From Branchiostoma floridae (lineage: Eukaryota; Chordata; Leptocardii; Amphioxiformes; Branchiostomatidae), in NCBI RefSeq assembly GCF_000003815.2, contig NC_049991.1:4080437-4144436 (forward strand): a stretch of DNA of 64,000 nt. The letters run 5' to 3'. Of this stretch, positions 35,239-46,071 are shown piece by piece; within the stretch, counting starts at the first letter, position 1; each line of letters begins with the position of its first letter. Under the pieces are notes generated by a model, which saw nothing but the letters and a program-made list of their open reading frames with translations, ran no database searches and had not been told where the DNA came from. The position numbers and the translations under genes were made by a program.

Positions 35239-38200
35239 CTTCATCTGCAAATGTGAGCTGGACAGCCAAGGAAATGGACTTGATGCCGAATTCTGTCAAT
35301 ATGGCAAGGCTTGAGAGCACCCTCTGAAACTGGGCATGGAGTCTTTGGCCATTGTATTCCTGATGTAAGTGGACTGCTGACTCTGGTGTTAGGCAGATGC
35401 ATTCAAAGTCAATGGATCCATATGATATGGTTCTTACTTGCACATGAAAGCTGTTAAGATATTCCATAATTGGGTGCAGTTTCTTTGGATTTTTAACAAG
35501 ATACTTGAACAGCTGCCTAACAGCAGAGTCTTTGTCCAACCTACAGCTGTCTTCGAGCTGTACATCCTCTGCCGTCACCTTGATAGTGGCACGTCGTTCT
35601 GTAACCAAAAGAATATGATTCACTTTACATATGTAGAGTGTCAGACAAAGATGTCACAGTCTCTATATCATTAGTATGTTTAAAAGTTATGGTGAAGTTT
35701 GAAGTTCTTCTTTCTATTCAAATGAATGTGATAAAGTTGAATTACAATGCATTCATTTGATTTATACATAAATTGCAGCACAACCCCCAAAACAAGAGAC
35801 AAAATGGATAGTCATATGCATGAATGACAGGAAAGGTGTGCACCTGGACTACAATTTGTGCTTTCAGTTGTGTTCTGGCTGAAGTCAACACTGACATCAG
35901 GTTTCACATTTACTATGTCATCGCTGGATGACCGCATGATCTGCTTGACTTCCTTCTGTATTGTCTGGCTGAGAGCTCCCGTTTCATATCTATCTTGAAA
36001 CTCTTCTTGAGTGTCCATCAGTGCAATGTCCACCCTAAGCTCTCCGGTGCCTTGTTCAGCCAAAAGTTGCATCAGATAGTCTAACTCTTTTGATGCTTTT
36101 AAATACGCCATGGTTTTTGCTTGTGAGATACTCTTTGGATATCTGGTCAGTTTGGCAATCTTTGTTCGGAGGTAGTCTATCCGCTTATACACGTCTCCCA
36201 CTGTTGTGATCTTTGAGCAATCCGTTTTGTCTTCAGTAGGTGATGCGTGGTCTTCAACTGCAATCAAGAAGAAAGTAAACATTATACCATTGTCCTTGTC
36301 TGTATTTTAACTGGTAAAATGTCTTTATGCAAAACGTTTCATGCACTCACCAGGACGAACCCTATATTATATCTACTGTTTGTGTTCTTCGGATGACTTG
36401 TTTTTTTTTCTAACACTGACCAAGGGCCTCTGGCTGTATGTCCCTAATCAAACCTAGGTTATACTCATTTCGCCTGAGTTCTTGGACTTGTTCTTGTTCT
36501 TGTATGGTTACTGGGTAACACCCCTTAGTGTTGGAGTAATCCACCCAGGGCGCAGTACTACTGTTTTATTGGCCGTTACGTTCCTCAGGTGTTGTAATAC
36601 CCGCCTCACATTATACACGATCTTCGGGCGTACTTCGCGATCGCAGGAAGGTTGGCTGATTTTAAGATCTTAAGATGGTCTTGCGTATTTTTCGCCCAAA
36701 ACCTGTTCCCTTCACATATAAGCGAGCCTCGTGCGATCGACGGTGAATAAATCTATGATAATGAACCTCCCATGACCTCTTGCACGCGGACAAGGGAATA
36801 CAAAACGTTCCTCAAAAAAGGCAAGAGATCAATAAATGTTGCTTATTTTGTTGTCGGAATCTTTTTAACCAATGAATGGAATGCGCGGGCATAATAGAAA
36901 TGGCACAAGAAAGGAAAGTGTGTCACAAAGCCAGCCTACATACTGCCACAGGGGCCACAATGTCAGAATTACCCTCACATTCCCAGAAATTCAATATTTG
37001 TAAAAAATCGGAAGTCGGGTGAATGTCGCCCGAATGTCGCCCGACTAACGGGCGTTCGCCATCCGATTTGCGTTCGATGATTAATAACTATGTCTGTGCT
37101 CGCCTATCCGTCTTCAATCGTTGGATTGACGCAAGACTATTGACCGATACCCTTGCGAGGTACGCACGATTTGCACTCACGATCTGCGACTCGGTAACGA
37201 GCTCTGCGATCTCGGAGATCTCCTGCGACTTGTCGCTTATGTTAAGAACATGTTTCGCTGCACCGCGACCGTCGTAAGACTCCTGAAAATTGCCGGCGAT
37301 CCCTAGAAATAGCAAGATGATCGTGAGAACACCGGACGTCTTACTCACGAAATGTCATTTAGAGCTCGTAAACTAGTCTTCCGATCGAATCGCGCCTAAT
37401 GTGAGGCGGGTATTACACCTCTTTCTTGAACTTACCTTAACGGGATTAGCTTGAAGAGTGATTGAATATGATAGACTATTCCAGTCCATAGTGGTTCTTG
37501 GGAAATATGAGTATTTGAGACAATCTTTATTGGTCTTGATGAGTTTGTATGAGTTTGGTTGATTATGTCGAGATTGCCTTAGGTTCAGCTGCAAATAGGA
37601 ATCAGCCGGTAGGGCTAGGAGTGAGGAAATATGTATAATGTGTATTTCCCATGGGCATAATATTGGCACTTAATATGGCTTAATGGGGATTCACACCCAG
37701 AAACTTTTGCTTCTGCATAAGAACTGACCTTACCACCCGACTATGTCCCTACAATAATTACCCACTAATTAGATATAAATGAATTCACTCTTAATCAAAT
37801 ATCCACAATCTTTATAAAAATATCAAAAAGACAGTCAAAAAGCACAACCTACCATTATCTGAATCCTGTGTCTCCGTGTCTAGGGGAGGTGAAGCTGAAC
37901 ATCCGATGCCACTTTCTGCAGAGCTGTCAGAGTGATCTGATCCTTCATCATCACTTCCCATCTTGAGATGTTTAGGACTGGCATGTACAAATAAGTCCTC
38001 TGGAGCATTCCTCTTATTCATGTTCGAAACTGCTATGCAAAATAAAAGGAACGTCAATTTTTCTTTACGTGTGCGTCTATCTAAACGTATAGGACAACAA
38101 TGATGAGAGAGTCTAAATAGCATAAAATTACGTTCTGGAAAGAATGAATAAATGTTATACCACTTTTATCCAAGAATGTTTTACTGTTTAAAGAAAGTAG

Positions 38201-38726
38201 CTCATGAAAACAAGTAACTTTGAGCTCCAAAACAAAGATAATTATCAGAAGTTAGGCATTTAGTGATTTTATTGTATTATTCTTATATATAGTGGAATAT
38301 CTAATTGCCTCTTTGATTAAGATTTGTACAAAATCATCAGCATTTATAACAGCTCAAAGTTACATGACCAGCTAGAACGATTCTGTCCTATAACATATGA
38401 AATAAACTTACCCTCCATCTTTTCCACATCATCAGCTTCTTCTGCTAGCTTCCCCTTATTAAGCTGTCTTAACAGGTCCTTCAATAATAAGAGATTTCCC
38501 ACTCCCATCCTGCCATCATCTTCTAACATGTTAAAGATTTCATGGGGCTTTGCTTTCTGAACTCTTCCTCTGGCAATAAGCTTGTCGGTAATCATTGACA
38601 TTCGCAAGCTTTCTACTTCAGATTCAGACAAATTTTCATTAATCTTCATGTATAACTTGTTACGAGGGGAAAGTTCATTGTTGATAGGTTGTAAGTTGCC
38701 CTCCTCAGACTCAATGGAGGTGGCCA
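35239..38726 (-). CDS. DED / TRADD-N-like adaptor exons, probably the N-terminal half of the IRF gene
   Basis: Four exons, all joined in phase 1: 38726-38412, 38029-37853, 36257-35844, 35598-35239. Exon 1 starts with TG after acceptor cttctttcaacag-like sequence. An upstream exon ending in A would make ATGGCCACC, a good start; that exon was not found. Numbering from it, residues 19-93 look like a death-effector domain (LSPRNKLYMKINENLSESEV, EIFNMLEDDGRMGVGNLLLL, KDLLRQL). Residues 106-164 are an acidic Ser-rich linker; exon 3 is helical (YKRIDYLRTKIAKL…ELDYLMQLLAEQ). Exon 4 (303-422) has HVQVRTISYGSIDFECI, ESAVHLHQEYNGQRL and GIKSISLAVQL, resembling the TRADD N-terminal domain (tentative). 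DEDs recruit caspase-8/FADD-like partners. Exon 4 ends GAA G; the IRF exon at 34922 continues GG TTC in frame across a 316-bp intron. Reading through the exon-4 donor instead would stop at 35102. Confidence 0.75.
36590..37413. mobile_element. ~820-bp DNA element with 25-bp inverted ends
   Basis: GTGTTGTAATACCCGCCTCA at the left and the reverse complement of GGTGTAATACCCGCCTCACA at the right. The interior has no transposase-like frame. It sits in the intron between DED-adaptor exons 38029-37853 and 36257-35844. Confidence 0.6.
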
Positions 38727-38814
38727 CTGTTGAAAGAACAGAAATAAGTCTAAGAAGGTTGTACAGTGGATTCGCTACTGTAAAAAATGTTAATCCTCCA
38801 AAGGCAAGGAAGTG

Positions 38815-38880
38815 TATGGTCTAACAGGGTTAAACCGACTGGACAGCTCTGTCCAGTCGGTTTAACCCTGTTAGACCATA
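38815..38880. repeat. Perfect 32-bp-arm palindrome
   Basis: The left arm 38815-38846 and right arm 38849-38880 are exact reverse complements with a 2-base spacer (ct). Each arm contains TTAACCC-type ends (TTAACCCTGTTAGACC) that resemble the piggyBac-like MITE termini. It lies 89 bp upstream of the first visible DED exon. Confidence 0.8.
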
Positions 38881-39829
38881 TGGAAGCGCGGTGTGAAGAC
38901 TAGGCCACTGCTGCCTATCCCTACTACAAATGTACTAGTACTGAATATTAATAGCTGGCTATCAAAGACGTATGAAATTATTTGAGGGGTCATATGGATG
39001 GTGTCATCAACTTTTATTGCCCCCAGGCTAAAACATGGAAAACTGTGGCAATGAAAACGCATAACCATGGCAACGGTATTTAGATAGGTATAGATGAGGG
39101 CCTGAATGCCTTTTTCCGATGAGCGTTACGAGCCATTTAAATACACTGTTAATCGTTACTGACCCGCTCTAATTCATCATTAAGCGTTATTGGTATATTA
39201 TTCGTGAAGCGTTATTGGCTGTTTTAATTCGTTAATCGTTATCCCAAATTTACCGTTAAACGTCACGAAAAACTTTGTCGTCACAAGTTACGTTCATACC
39301 CAAAAAGTAAATGCCGATAGAGCTCCTGAAAGTGCAGGAAATGACGTTTCAAAGTGTCCAGATATCAAAATTTCTCCGCGCCTCCCGGCCTTCGGCGCTT
39401 GACATGTAAAAATATGTTGCGGAAGTGTCGCCCTCAAAAACATTTTCATTCTTACAGATTTCAGTACCAAACTCAGCTTAGTTTCAGGCAAAATGTACTC
39501 CTCGAATGCAGAAAATGAGGTTTCTCCAGACCTCTCTCGCTCACGACGATATGGAAAAAAATGTTGGGGCGTGGGTCGTCGCCAAAAAAAAACCTTTCTC
39601 TCTAATAAAATTTCATTTCATTTTGCTTCGTCTGCCAGCAAAATTTGTCCTTCAAAATGCAGGAAATGGACGCGTTTCAGACGGTCCAGATTTTTAAATT
39701 CCCCCGGACTTATCTTGCACTGTCTTGTTCCTCCGAGCTCGAAATAGTAAAAATATGTCGAGGGGTGGAGGTCAAAGCTATAACCATGTGTAATTTTGAT
39801 GGAGATGTCATTTATACCCCCATTCTACT

Positions 39830-40080
39830 AGGACGGCGCTCTCGCGGAGCCCTCACGGCGATGGCAGATTTGACCATCGCGATGAGAGCGCGGTGAAATC
39901 GCCAAGGTTACCGTGGGAGCGCGGTGAGAGCGCCGTGAGAGCGCGGTGGGAGTGCCATCGCCACGAGAGCGCCGTCACCACGGCGATGGTATGGAGCGCT
40001 GCCATACCATCGACGTGAGAGCGCCGAGGATGGCGATACAACAATGATCGCCATGAGACCGCCATAAGAGCGCCTAGAGA
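39830..40080. repeat. GC-rich short tandem repeat (GAGAGCGC-type)
   Basis: Repeats of GTGAGAGCGC / CATCGCC with a period of about 12 bp. A related inverted block at 40905-41070 shares CGGCGCTCTCACGGCGATGG and the outer AGTGGAATGGGG / CCCCATTCTACT ends, so both may be arms of one old element. Confidence 0.55.
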
Positions 40081-40084
40081 GCAC

Positions 40085-40262
40085 GACGAGTTAGCTTGGT
40101 CGCTAACCATACTTCTCGGTCAGCTAACTCATTTGGCATGTTATGTATCTATGTTTGTCCAATTTGTACTATTTTCCCCGCGACCTGTGGAGCCTGGTAG
40201 AGACTATGAGCTTCATACGCACCTCAAACGGACTTGAATATATACACATGTGTGACCCCGCC
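40085..40262. mobile_element. Half copy of the 24.6-kb MITE family
   Basis: Matches the right half of 24646-24916 (TCAGCTAACTCATTTGGCAT, GTGGAGCCTGGTAGAGACTA, GGACTTGAATATATACAC). The left half is absent or replaced by the GC-rich array. Confidence 0.5.
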
Positions 40263-42925
40263 TTTCAATCTTTATTCTTGAAGAAGTATAGTTTGATGAT
40301 TTTATTTTGCCAAATCATACTTTGTGTCCTGAATCACTTCCTAATTAAAATCATGGGTAATACAAATCGGACAACTACACATACAATGCTTTTATTCAGC
40401 GTTTCGAATCACAGGATTTTTCCAGATTAGATATGACAAAATTGACGAGAAAGAACTCGAAGAAATGTTCGAAACATAGCAGTGATGTACAATGAATTAA
40501 ACTGAGATGGAATAATCAGGAACACGAATTCGAAGGTTTATTATGTCTTGACTTATTTTTAAATGTCAACAGAAGCATTTTACTTTTCATGTTCTTAACC
40601 TGTAAATTGAGATTATGAAGACTTATTTTCAATAGATCAAATAGTTTCACTATTCTATAATTTACGATGATAACGTGGTATGATAATGATATATTCATTT
40701 TGAACAAGTTACATGACAAATTTAAATTAACAAGAAAACAGCAAGTCAAACGTATGAGTTATCTTAGACTCACGCTGAGCCCTGTACAGTGACCAAAAAA
40801 ATTGCGTAAGACGTAAAGGTATTACTTAGTAGACAATGAAAACCCCAAACGTTCTCTATCTCAGTCTGAAATTCGTTAAGTTATCTTTTAAGTCTTTGGC
40901 AGCCCATAAAAATTGCTGTCGTTTGAGTTTTCCGTCGCGCTGAGAGCGCGCTAGCGTCGCAGGACAGATTCCACTAGAGCAGCTTTTTCTGCCATCGCGG
41001 CGCTCTCACGGCGATGGGGACAATTTGCTATCGCCGTGAGAGCGCAGTGAGAGCACCGTCAAGTGGAATGGGGCCTAAGCTAGCTTATTTATAGTCTGTC
41101 GGCAAAATTTGCCGAAAAAATGCAAGAAATAGCATTTTAGAGGGTAACGATTTAAGATTTTCCCGGGGGAGCATATCCCCGGACCCCCGATGAAACGTTG
41201 CGCCTTTCGCGCTCCATGTGCTGAGAATTTTGTCAGCAATAGTGAAATGACCCCACAAGAAATATGCTGCTGCCACCTCTATGGTGTAAACACTAGCGCC
41301 CCCAGGGAAGCAAATGTCTCTGAGGTAGCATAGATTGTCCCTGTCATTCCTCCAGGTTCTGGGGACCATTCTTTCTCACAATCTCATTAGTCAGATATTT
41401 TCAGCCATTGAGGTAACCAACAGCCTTAACCCTATCTAGACCGGGGGGGGGGGGGGGGGGGCTAAAAGTGCCGTCGTATAGATTCCGAACGACTCGTGCT
41501 AGGACTACGAAACTTGGTGACTTTTCCTAAAATATTTTTGGCAATAATTCTGCCAAAAAATGTTACTTTTTAATTTTTCTGTTGCCATGGCTACGGGTTT
41601 CTGACAGGTACATATTGCCAAATTTACCAAGTTCAGTTTATAAATAGATTATGACATTTCATGGTTTTATTGCTAGACCACACTTATTTATCTATATCAT
41701 TAACCCTATTCAGACCGGGGGGGGTTTGAGGCCCGCGCCCAATTCGATGTCGTATAACGCCAGAACGGCTTATACTAGAGCTACCAAATTTAATGAGTTT
41801 TTGTAAAATATTGTTAGCAACAATTACAAGAAGTTTGAGAAATTGTCCTTATTTCTTGTTGCCATGGCAACCGTTTGTTGATAGGCAGTTTTGCAAAAAA
41901 AACGCTAATTTTCGTTCTAACAATGTAGTTTTCACGCTTATTTGCTTTGTTACTGCAGCATCTTCTTCCATGAATAAAATCTTCTGTTATTATAAATATG
42001 TTTCGTAATAAGATGTGCATAAATTATGCTAATCTGAGGTCGTCATCAGCCCAAAATCCAAGATGGCGGACCGTATGGCCAGATCAAGATAAATTACCTT
42101 ATAATCCCTTTAAATTTGTAACTACCTGGTATTTGTTCATCAAAAAACATCTAAATGAATGTATTTCGTCTAATTCCATGGCCTTTGGTGATTATTTGTC
42201 GCAAAATAAATTTTTTTTGAAAATTCAAGGTGGTGGATATGATATGGCGGAGCCCAACTGGTATCTTAGATGTGTATGACGTCATTGACGTTGCTATTGG
42301 CAACACTAGTCGTAACAAATATTATCATTCTGTAATCTGCACTTGCTGTTACATTTTTGTAGCAAAACTCGAAGTTTTCTTAGAATACCCTTTTTTCATG
42401 GGTCCGGCCCAAACAATCAAATTTATGACGTCATAATTACATCATATTACGTTAACGTAGCGTCAAACGTCTTATACATGTCAAATATTATGTCTATATC
42501 ATTTCCTGAAAATTCGGTGGCCACGAAACACGTCGTTTATGAGTTAGAAGTTAGGAATTAGAAGTGACTATTTGACATTCAGTAGTTTCTAGCGAGGACC
42601 AATAAAATAGCTGCTGGCAGGTCACTGACATTGGGCGATAACTGCGAGCTTTTCGCACCCTTGCTTATCATGCAAATGCCGTGAACTCAAATCAAGCAGG
42701 CATTATTGTTCGTCATTTTGCACCGTGCGGGAGCTTTACTTGCTCACAAACAACTCTATATATCAGTTTAAAAAGTTTACTTTGGTGATCAAAAGGTGAC
42801 GGGACTGTAGCGAGTTTTCCTGCATTAAACTTTTTGAAATGACGGCCCTACAGTTTATTTCCGTCTCTTTTATTACGCGCTTTGTCACTTTAGTTCTATT
42901 TTTTCGTCCACTTGAACCTCAAGGC

Positions 42926-42993
42926 TTCGTGGCGTAGTTGACTAGTGATTGGATTAGTAACTTTTGGACCAGAGTTCGAACCTGGCGTGGTGC
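42926..42993 (+). pseudogene. tRNA-like sequence inside a mobile element
   Basis: An A-box-like GGCGTAGTTGACTAG and B box GAGTTCGAACC are present; the acceptor ends do not pair. Probably a tRNA-derived SINE head within the 42561-48478 insertion. Confidence 0.3.
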
Positions 42994-43384
42994 AATTTTT
43001 AAAAAGTTTTAAAAAAGTTTTCTTTGTTGAATATTTTACTTTTTATCACTATACGGTCGTACTTTTGTAACTGAAATGCTTCGCTTCTTGTCAGTCACCC
43101 AAAATGTTGTCACCCCCAAAAGTTGTGACTTTTAGTAAGTAAGATAAGATTGGTTTATTAGTTCAGTCAGTGAACAATAAAATACATCGCAGCTACTTCT
43201 ACACAGTAGAAGAGGCTGAATTGCGCATTTTAGACATTGTACTTCATACATGTGTAAAATCTATGAAAATATACAATTACAAGAAGTCGTATTATAGGAA
43301 TAAAACAAAGGGAAACAAAACAAATTGTTATACAAAGTATAAATGAAGACTGTGGCGGTGGATTGAGAGACATGGGAGATCTTT

Positions 43385-46000
43385 TCAGGTACATGTATTT
43401 AAAAGGTGGGTGAAGTATGGGATGGGGCTGTTTTTGTAACGATTTGTTTTGGTCGATGGAATGCAAAGTTTGTTCGCACTTTTTAGGTCTCTACCATGAA
43501 CTTCCGAACGTGTTGGGGGTAGCCAGCTTCTAAACATAGGGGAACTAAACAGAGATTTGGCAAACTTAAGGCTAAGGTTTTTCCTCCTGTTTTCTAAGGA
43601 GGGGAGACAAAAATGGGCTAGGGCTTCATCATAACATGTGTAATGGAGGCCAAGGATAATTCTTAGGGCACGTTTTTGTACTCGCTCGATCTTCATGGAT
43701 TGCAGCGCCGTGATACTCGGGCTCCAAACTGGAGCAGCGTACTCTAAAGTAGGCCGTATGTAACCCTGATAGAATTCGATGAGATCTTGTGTGGGGAGTC
43801 CAAATCGTTTTAATTTTTTCAGCCAAAAAAGGCGTGAACTTGCCTTTTGTGTAATGATGTCAACATGTTTGCTCCAACTAAGATCTTTGGAGAACCATAG
43901 GCCAAGTATACATGCGTCTTCCGTGTATTCAAGGGGCGTATCGTTAAGTGAGATTGTCGGAGGAGGGGGGCAGTCTTTCATAAACGAAATCATTAGTAGT
44001 TTAAATTTTTCACCGTTTAGGATCATGTCGTTTTTTGACGCCCAGCCATTTAATTCATCCAGGGATGTTTGTACTTGGCTGGGTTCATAGAACATTCTAC
44101 TTTCACATATTGATAAGTCGTCGACAAATTTATAACGGTCTAAAACGTCTTCTCTGAGGGCGTCATTAATATAAATTAAGAAGAGTATAGGACCTAATTT
44201 TGTGCCTTGGGGGACGCCAGACGAAATTTCTCTCCAACTTGAAGTTACACCGTGGTAGCGGACACATTGTAATCGGTTACTAAGAAAATTGCAGAGCCAT
44301 GGCAAAATTGAGGGACGTACATTATACTGTAACATTTTGTTAATTAAAGTGGTGTGATTAATTCTATCAAAGGCCTTGCTGAAATCTGTTAAAAGAATCG
44401 TTTGGATACTTTTTGGGCTTTCTGCACCAAGGAGGATCGAGTTGACCATTGCAGTTAAGTAGTGAACAGTGGACATTCCTCTTCTACAGCCAAACTGGTT
44501 GGGGTCCAGTACATTTGCCACGTCCTGAAGAACCCATTTCGTTACAAATGATTCAAAAGCTTTGATAAGGACTGAAGTTAGAGAGATTGGCCGTAGATTG
44601 TTAAGTGAGGCTGGCGACTTTTTGGGAATTGGTGAGATAATGGCCTGCTTCCATTGTTTTGGAACATAGCCTTCCTCTAAAGAGGAGTTGAAGATATGAG
44701 CGAGGACTTCGCTGAATTCAACCGCATACTGTTTGACTATTTTAGGGGGCACGTCATCCGGACCGTTACTCTTATTAGAGTTAAGGCGTCTTAACGTTTC
44801 GTAGACCTCCCATGGGAAAATACGTGGTGGCCTGGACGGTGATGGTAGGTAAGTGGGTAACAAGTCAAGATCTAAACGGGGCAATTCATTCACTATTGAT
44901 GAGAAGTGATCATTGATTAGTTCGGCAATGTCTTTGTCATGTAAGTGCGCATTGTCAGGGAGACAAACCGAGACAGGGGATCTAGAAGAGTTTAAAATCT
45001 TGCGCAAACATTGGTGCCATTTAGCTGGGTTATCTTTCTTAAGGGATTTTACCCTGGAAACATAATGGCGTTTTTTAGCTTTTGCACATAAACGAATTAC
45101 CTGGTTTCTCATCTTTCTGTAAAGGGCCATGTTACCTGTATGAAAGGCTTTTTGTCGTTTTCTTATTGCAGACTTTATCTGTGGGGTCATCCATGCTTTG
45201 TCGCCATTATGTTTTACAAACGATTTGTAAGGGAAGTGATGGTCAATTTCAGCATTTAGAGTGTCGTAAAAATTGTCAACTTTAGTTTGGGTATCTGCGG
45301 CGTCCATGACCTCAGTCCATGGGTGCTGTGAAATCCATTGTCCAAATGAGCGTATATTAGAATCTTTCATTTGCCGAAAAGTTACTTTAGTTGTAGTGTT
45401 GGTGGGTTTGTGGTCTACTGGGTACCAAAGCACAGTGTTGTGGTCGCTCTGGCCCAATGGCTCTTCAATACAAGGGTTTTGGTAGGATGACTTCAAGTTA
45501 GTAATTATCAGGTCGAGTACTGCCCCTCCCCTAGTGGGGTGTTTCACGACTTGGTCGAGCTTGCTTCCATGAAGAACGGGTTTGATTTCGAACCTGTTAA
45601 AATCTCCCATAATACATATTCCCCCGTGCGGATATTTTGTGGTAATCTTGTCAATACTGTGGAGAAGATAATCACCTAACATATCCTGGTACGGACTACT
45701 TGGGGGGTTATAAACAACACAGATAGCTAAGTTTGTAATGTGCCTTGGTGTCCAATATGGTTTAGCTAGTACCCATAGACACTCAAGCTCTGTTGGTGTT
45801 ACGATAAAATCAATAATTTCAGCGGGTATACTCTCTCGTACATAAATGGCAATGCCCCCGCCACGGCTGCCAGTAGTGCGACAACGGGAAAAGAGTGTGT
45901 ACCCTTCTATATTAGTGCATTCTACAGGGTGACTAGGTGTAAACCATGTTTCTGTTACAACACCTACATCGATATTATGACCGGTCATAGTATCAGACAA
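43385..46000 (-). CDS. LINE ORF2: AP endonuclease and reverse transcriptase
   Basis: The 871-aa frame (from the Met at 46000) performs target nicking and target-primed reverse transcription. The N-terminal ~200 residues are an exonuclease/endonuclease/phosphatase fold (VVTETWF, GGGIAIYVR, IMGDFNR, GQSDHN). The reverse transcriptase follows with TDFSKAFDRINH, SSGVPQGTKLGPILF and the active-site motif FVDD instead of the usual YADD. A C-terminal thumb region (ILGLWFSKDLSWSKH, YIRPTLEYAAPVW) is intact. The frame is open upstream of this Met (LLCNARSLVNKLDDL, the normal endonuclease start) and overlaps the end of ORF1, so the true start lies at or before about 46080. Confidence 0.85.
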   Translation of the reverse strand: MSDTMTGHNIDVGVVTETWFTPSHPVECTNIEGYTLFSRCRTTGSRGGGIAIYVRESIPAEIIDFIVTPTELECLWVLAKPYWTPRHITNLAICVVYNPPSSPYQDMLGDYLLHSIDKITTKYPHGGICIMGDFNRFEIKPVLHGSKLDQVVKHPTRGGAVLDLIITNLKSSYQNPCIEEPLGQSDHNTVLWYPVDHKPTNTTTKVTFRQMKDSNIRSFGQWISQHPWTEVMDAADTQTKVDNFYDTLNAEIDHHFPYKSFVKHNGDKAWMTPQIKSAIRKRQKAFHTGNMALYRKMRNQVIRLCAKAKKRHYVSRVKSLKKDNPAKWHQCLRKILNSSRSPVSVCLPDNAHLHDKDIAELINDHFSSIVNELPRLDLDLLPTYLPSPSRPPRIFPWEVYETLRRLNSNKSNGPDDVPPKIVKQYAVEFSEVLAHIFNSSLEEGYVPKQWKQAIISPIPKKSPASLNNLRPISLTSVLIKAFESFVTKWVLQDVANVLDPNQFGCRRGMSTVHYLTAMVNSILLGAESPKSIQTILLTDFSKAFDRINHTTLINKMLQYNVRPSILPWLCNFLSNRLQCVRYHGVTSSWREISSGVPQGTKLGPILFLIYINDALREDVLDRYKFVDDLSICESRMFYEPSQVQTSLDELNGWASKNDMILNGEKFKLLMISFMKDCPPPPTISLNDTPLEYTEDACILGLWFSKDLSWSKHVDIITQKASSRLFWLKKLKRFGLPTQDLIEFYQGYIRPTLEYAAPVWSPSITALQSMKIERVQKRALRIILGLHYTCYDEALAHFCLPSLENRRKNLSLKFAKSLFSSPMFRSWLPPTRSEVHGRDLKSANKLCIPSTKTNRYKNSPIPYFTHLLNTCT

Positions 46001-46071
46001 ATCATCGAGTTTGTTTACAAGGGAACGTGCATTGCAAAGTAAAAACGATGGTAAGGATTTAACCTGTTTCG

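Noticed and set aside
39294-39896. Overlapping small frames on both strands
   Set aside because: No splice support; the region grades into GC-rich tandem repeats and shows no protein family.
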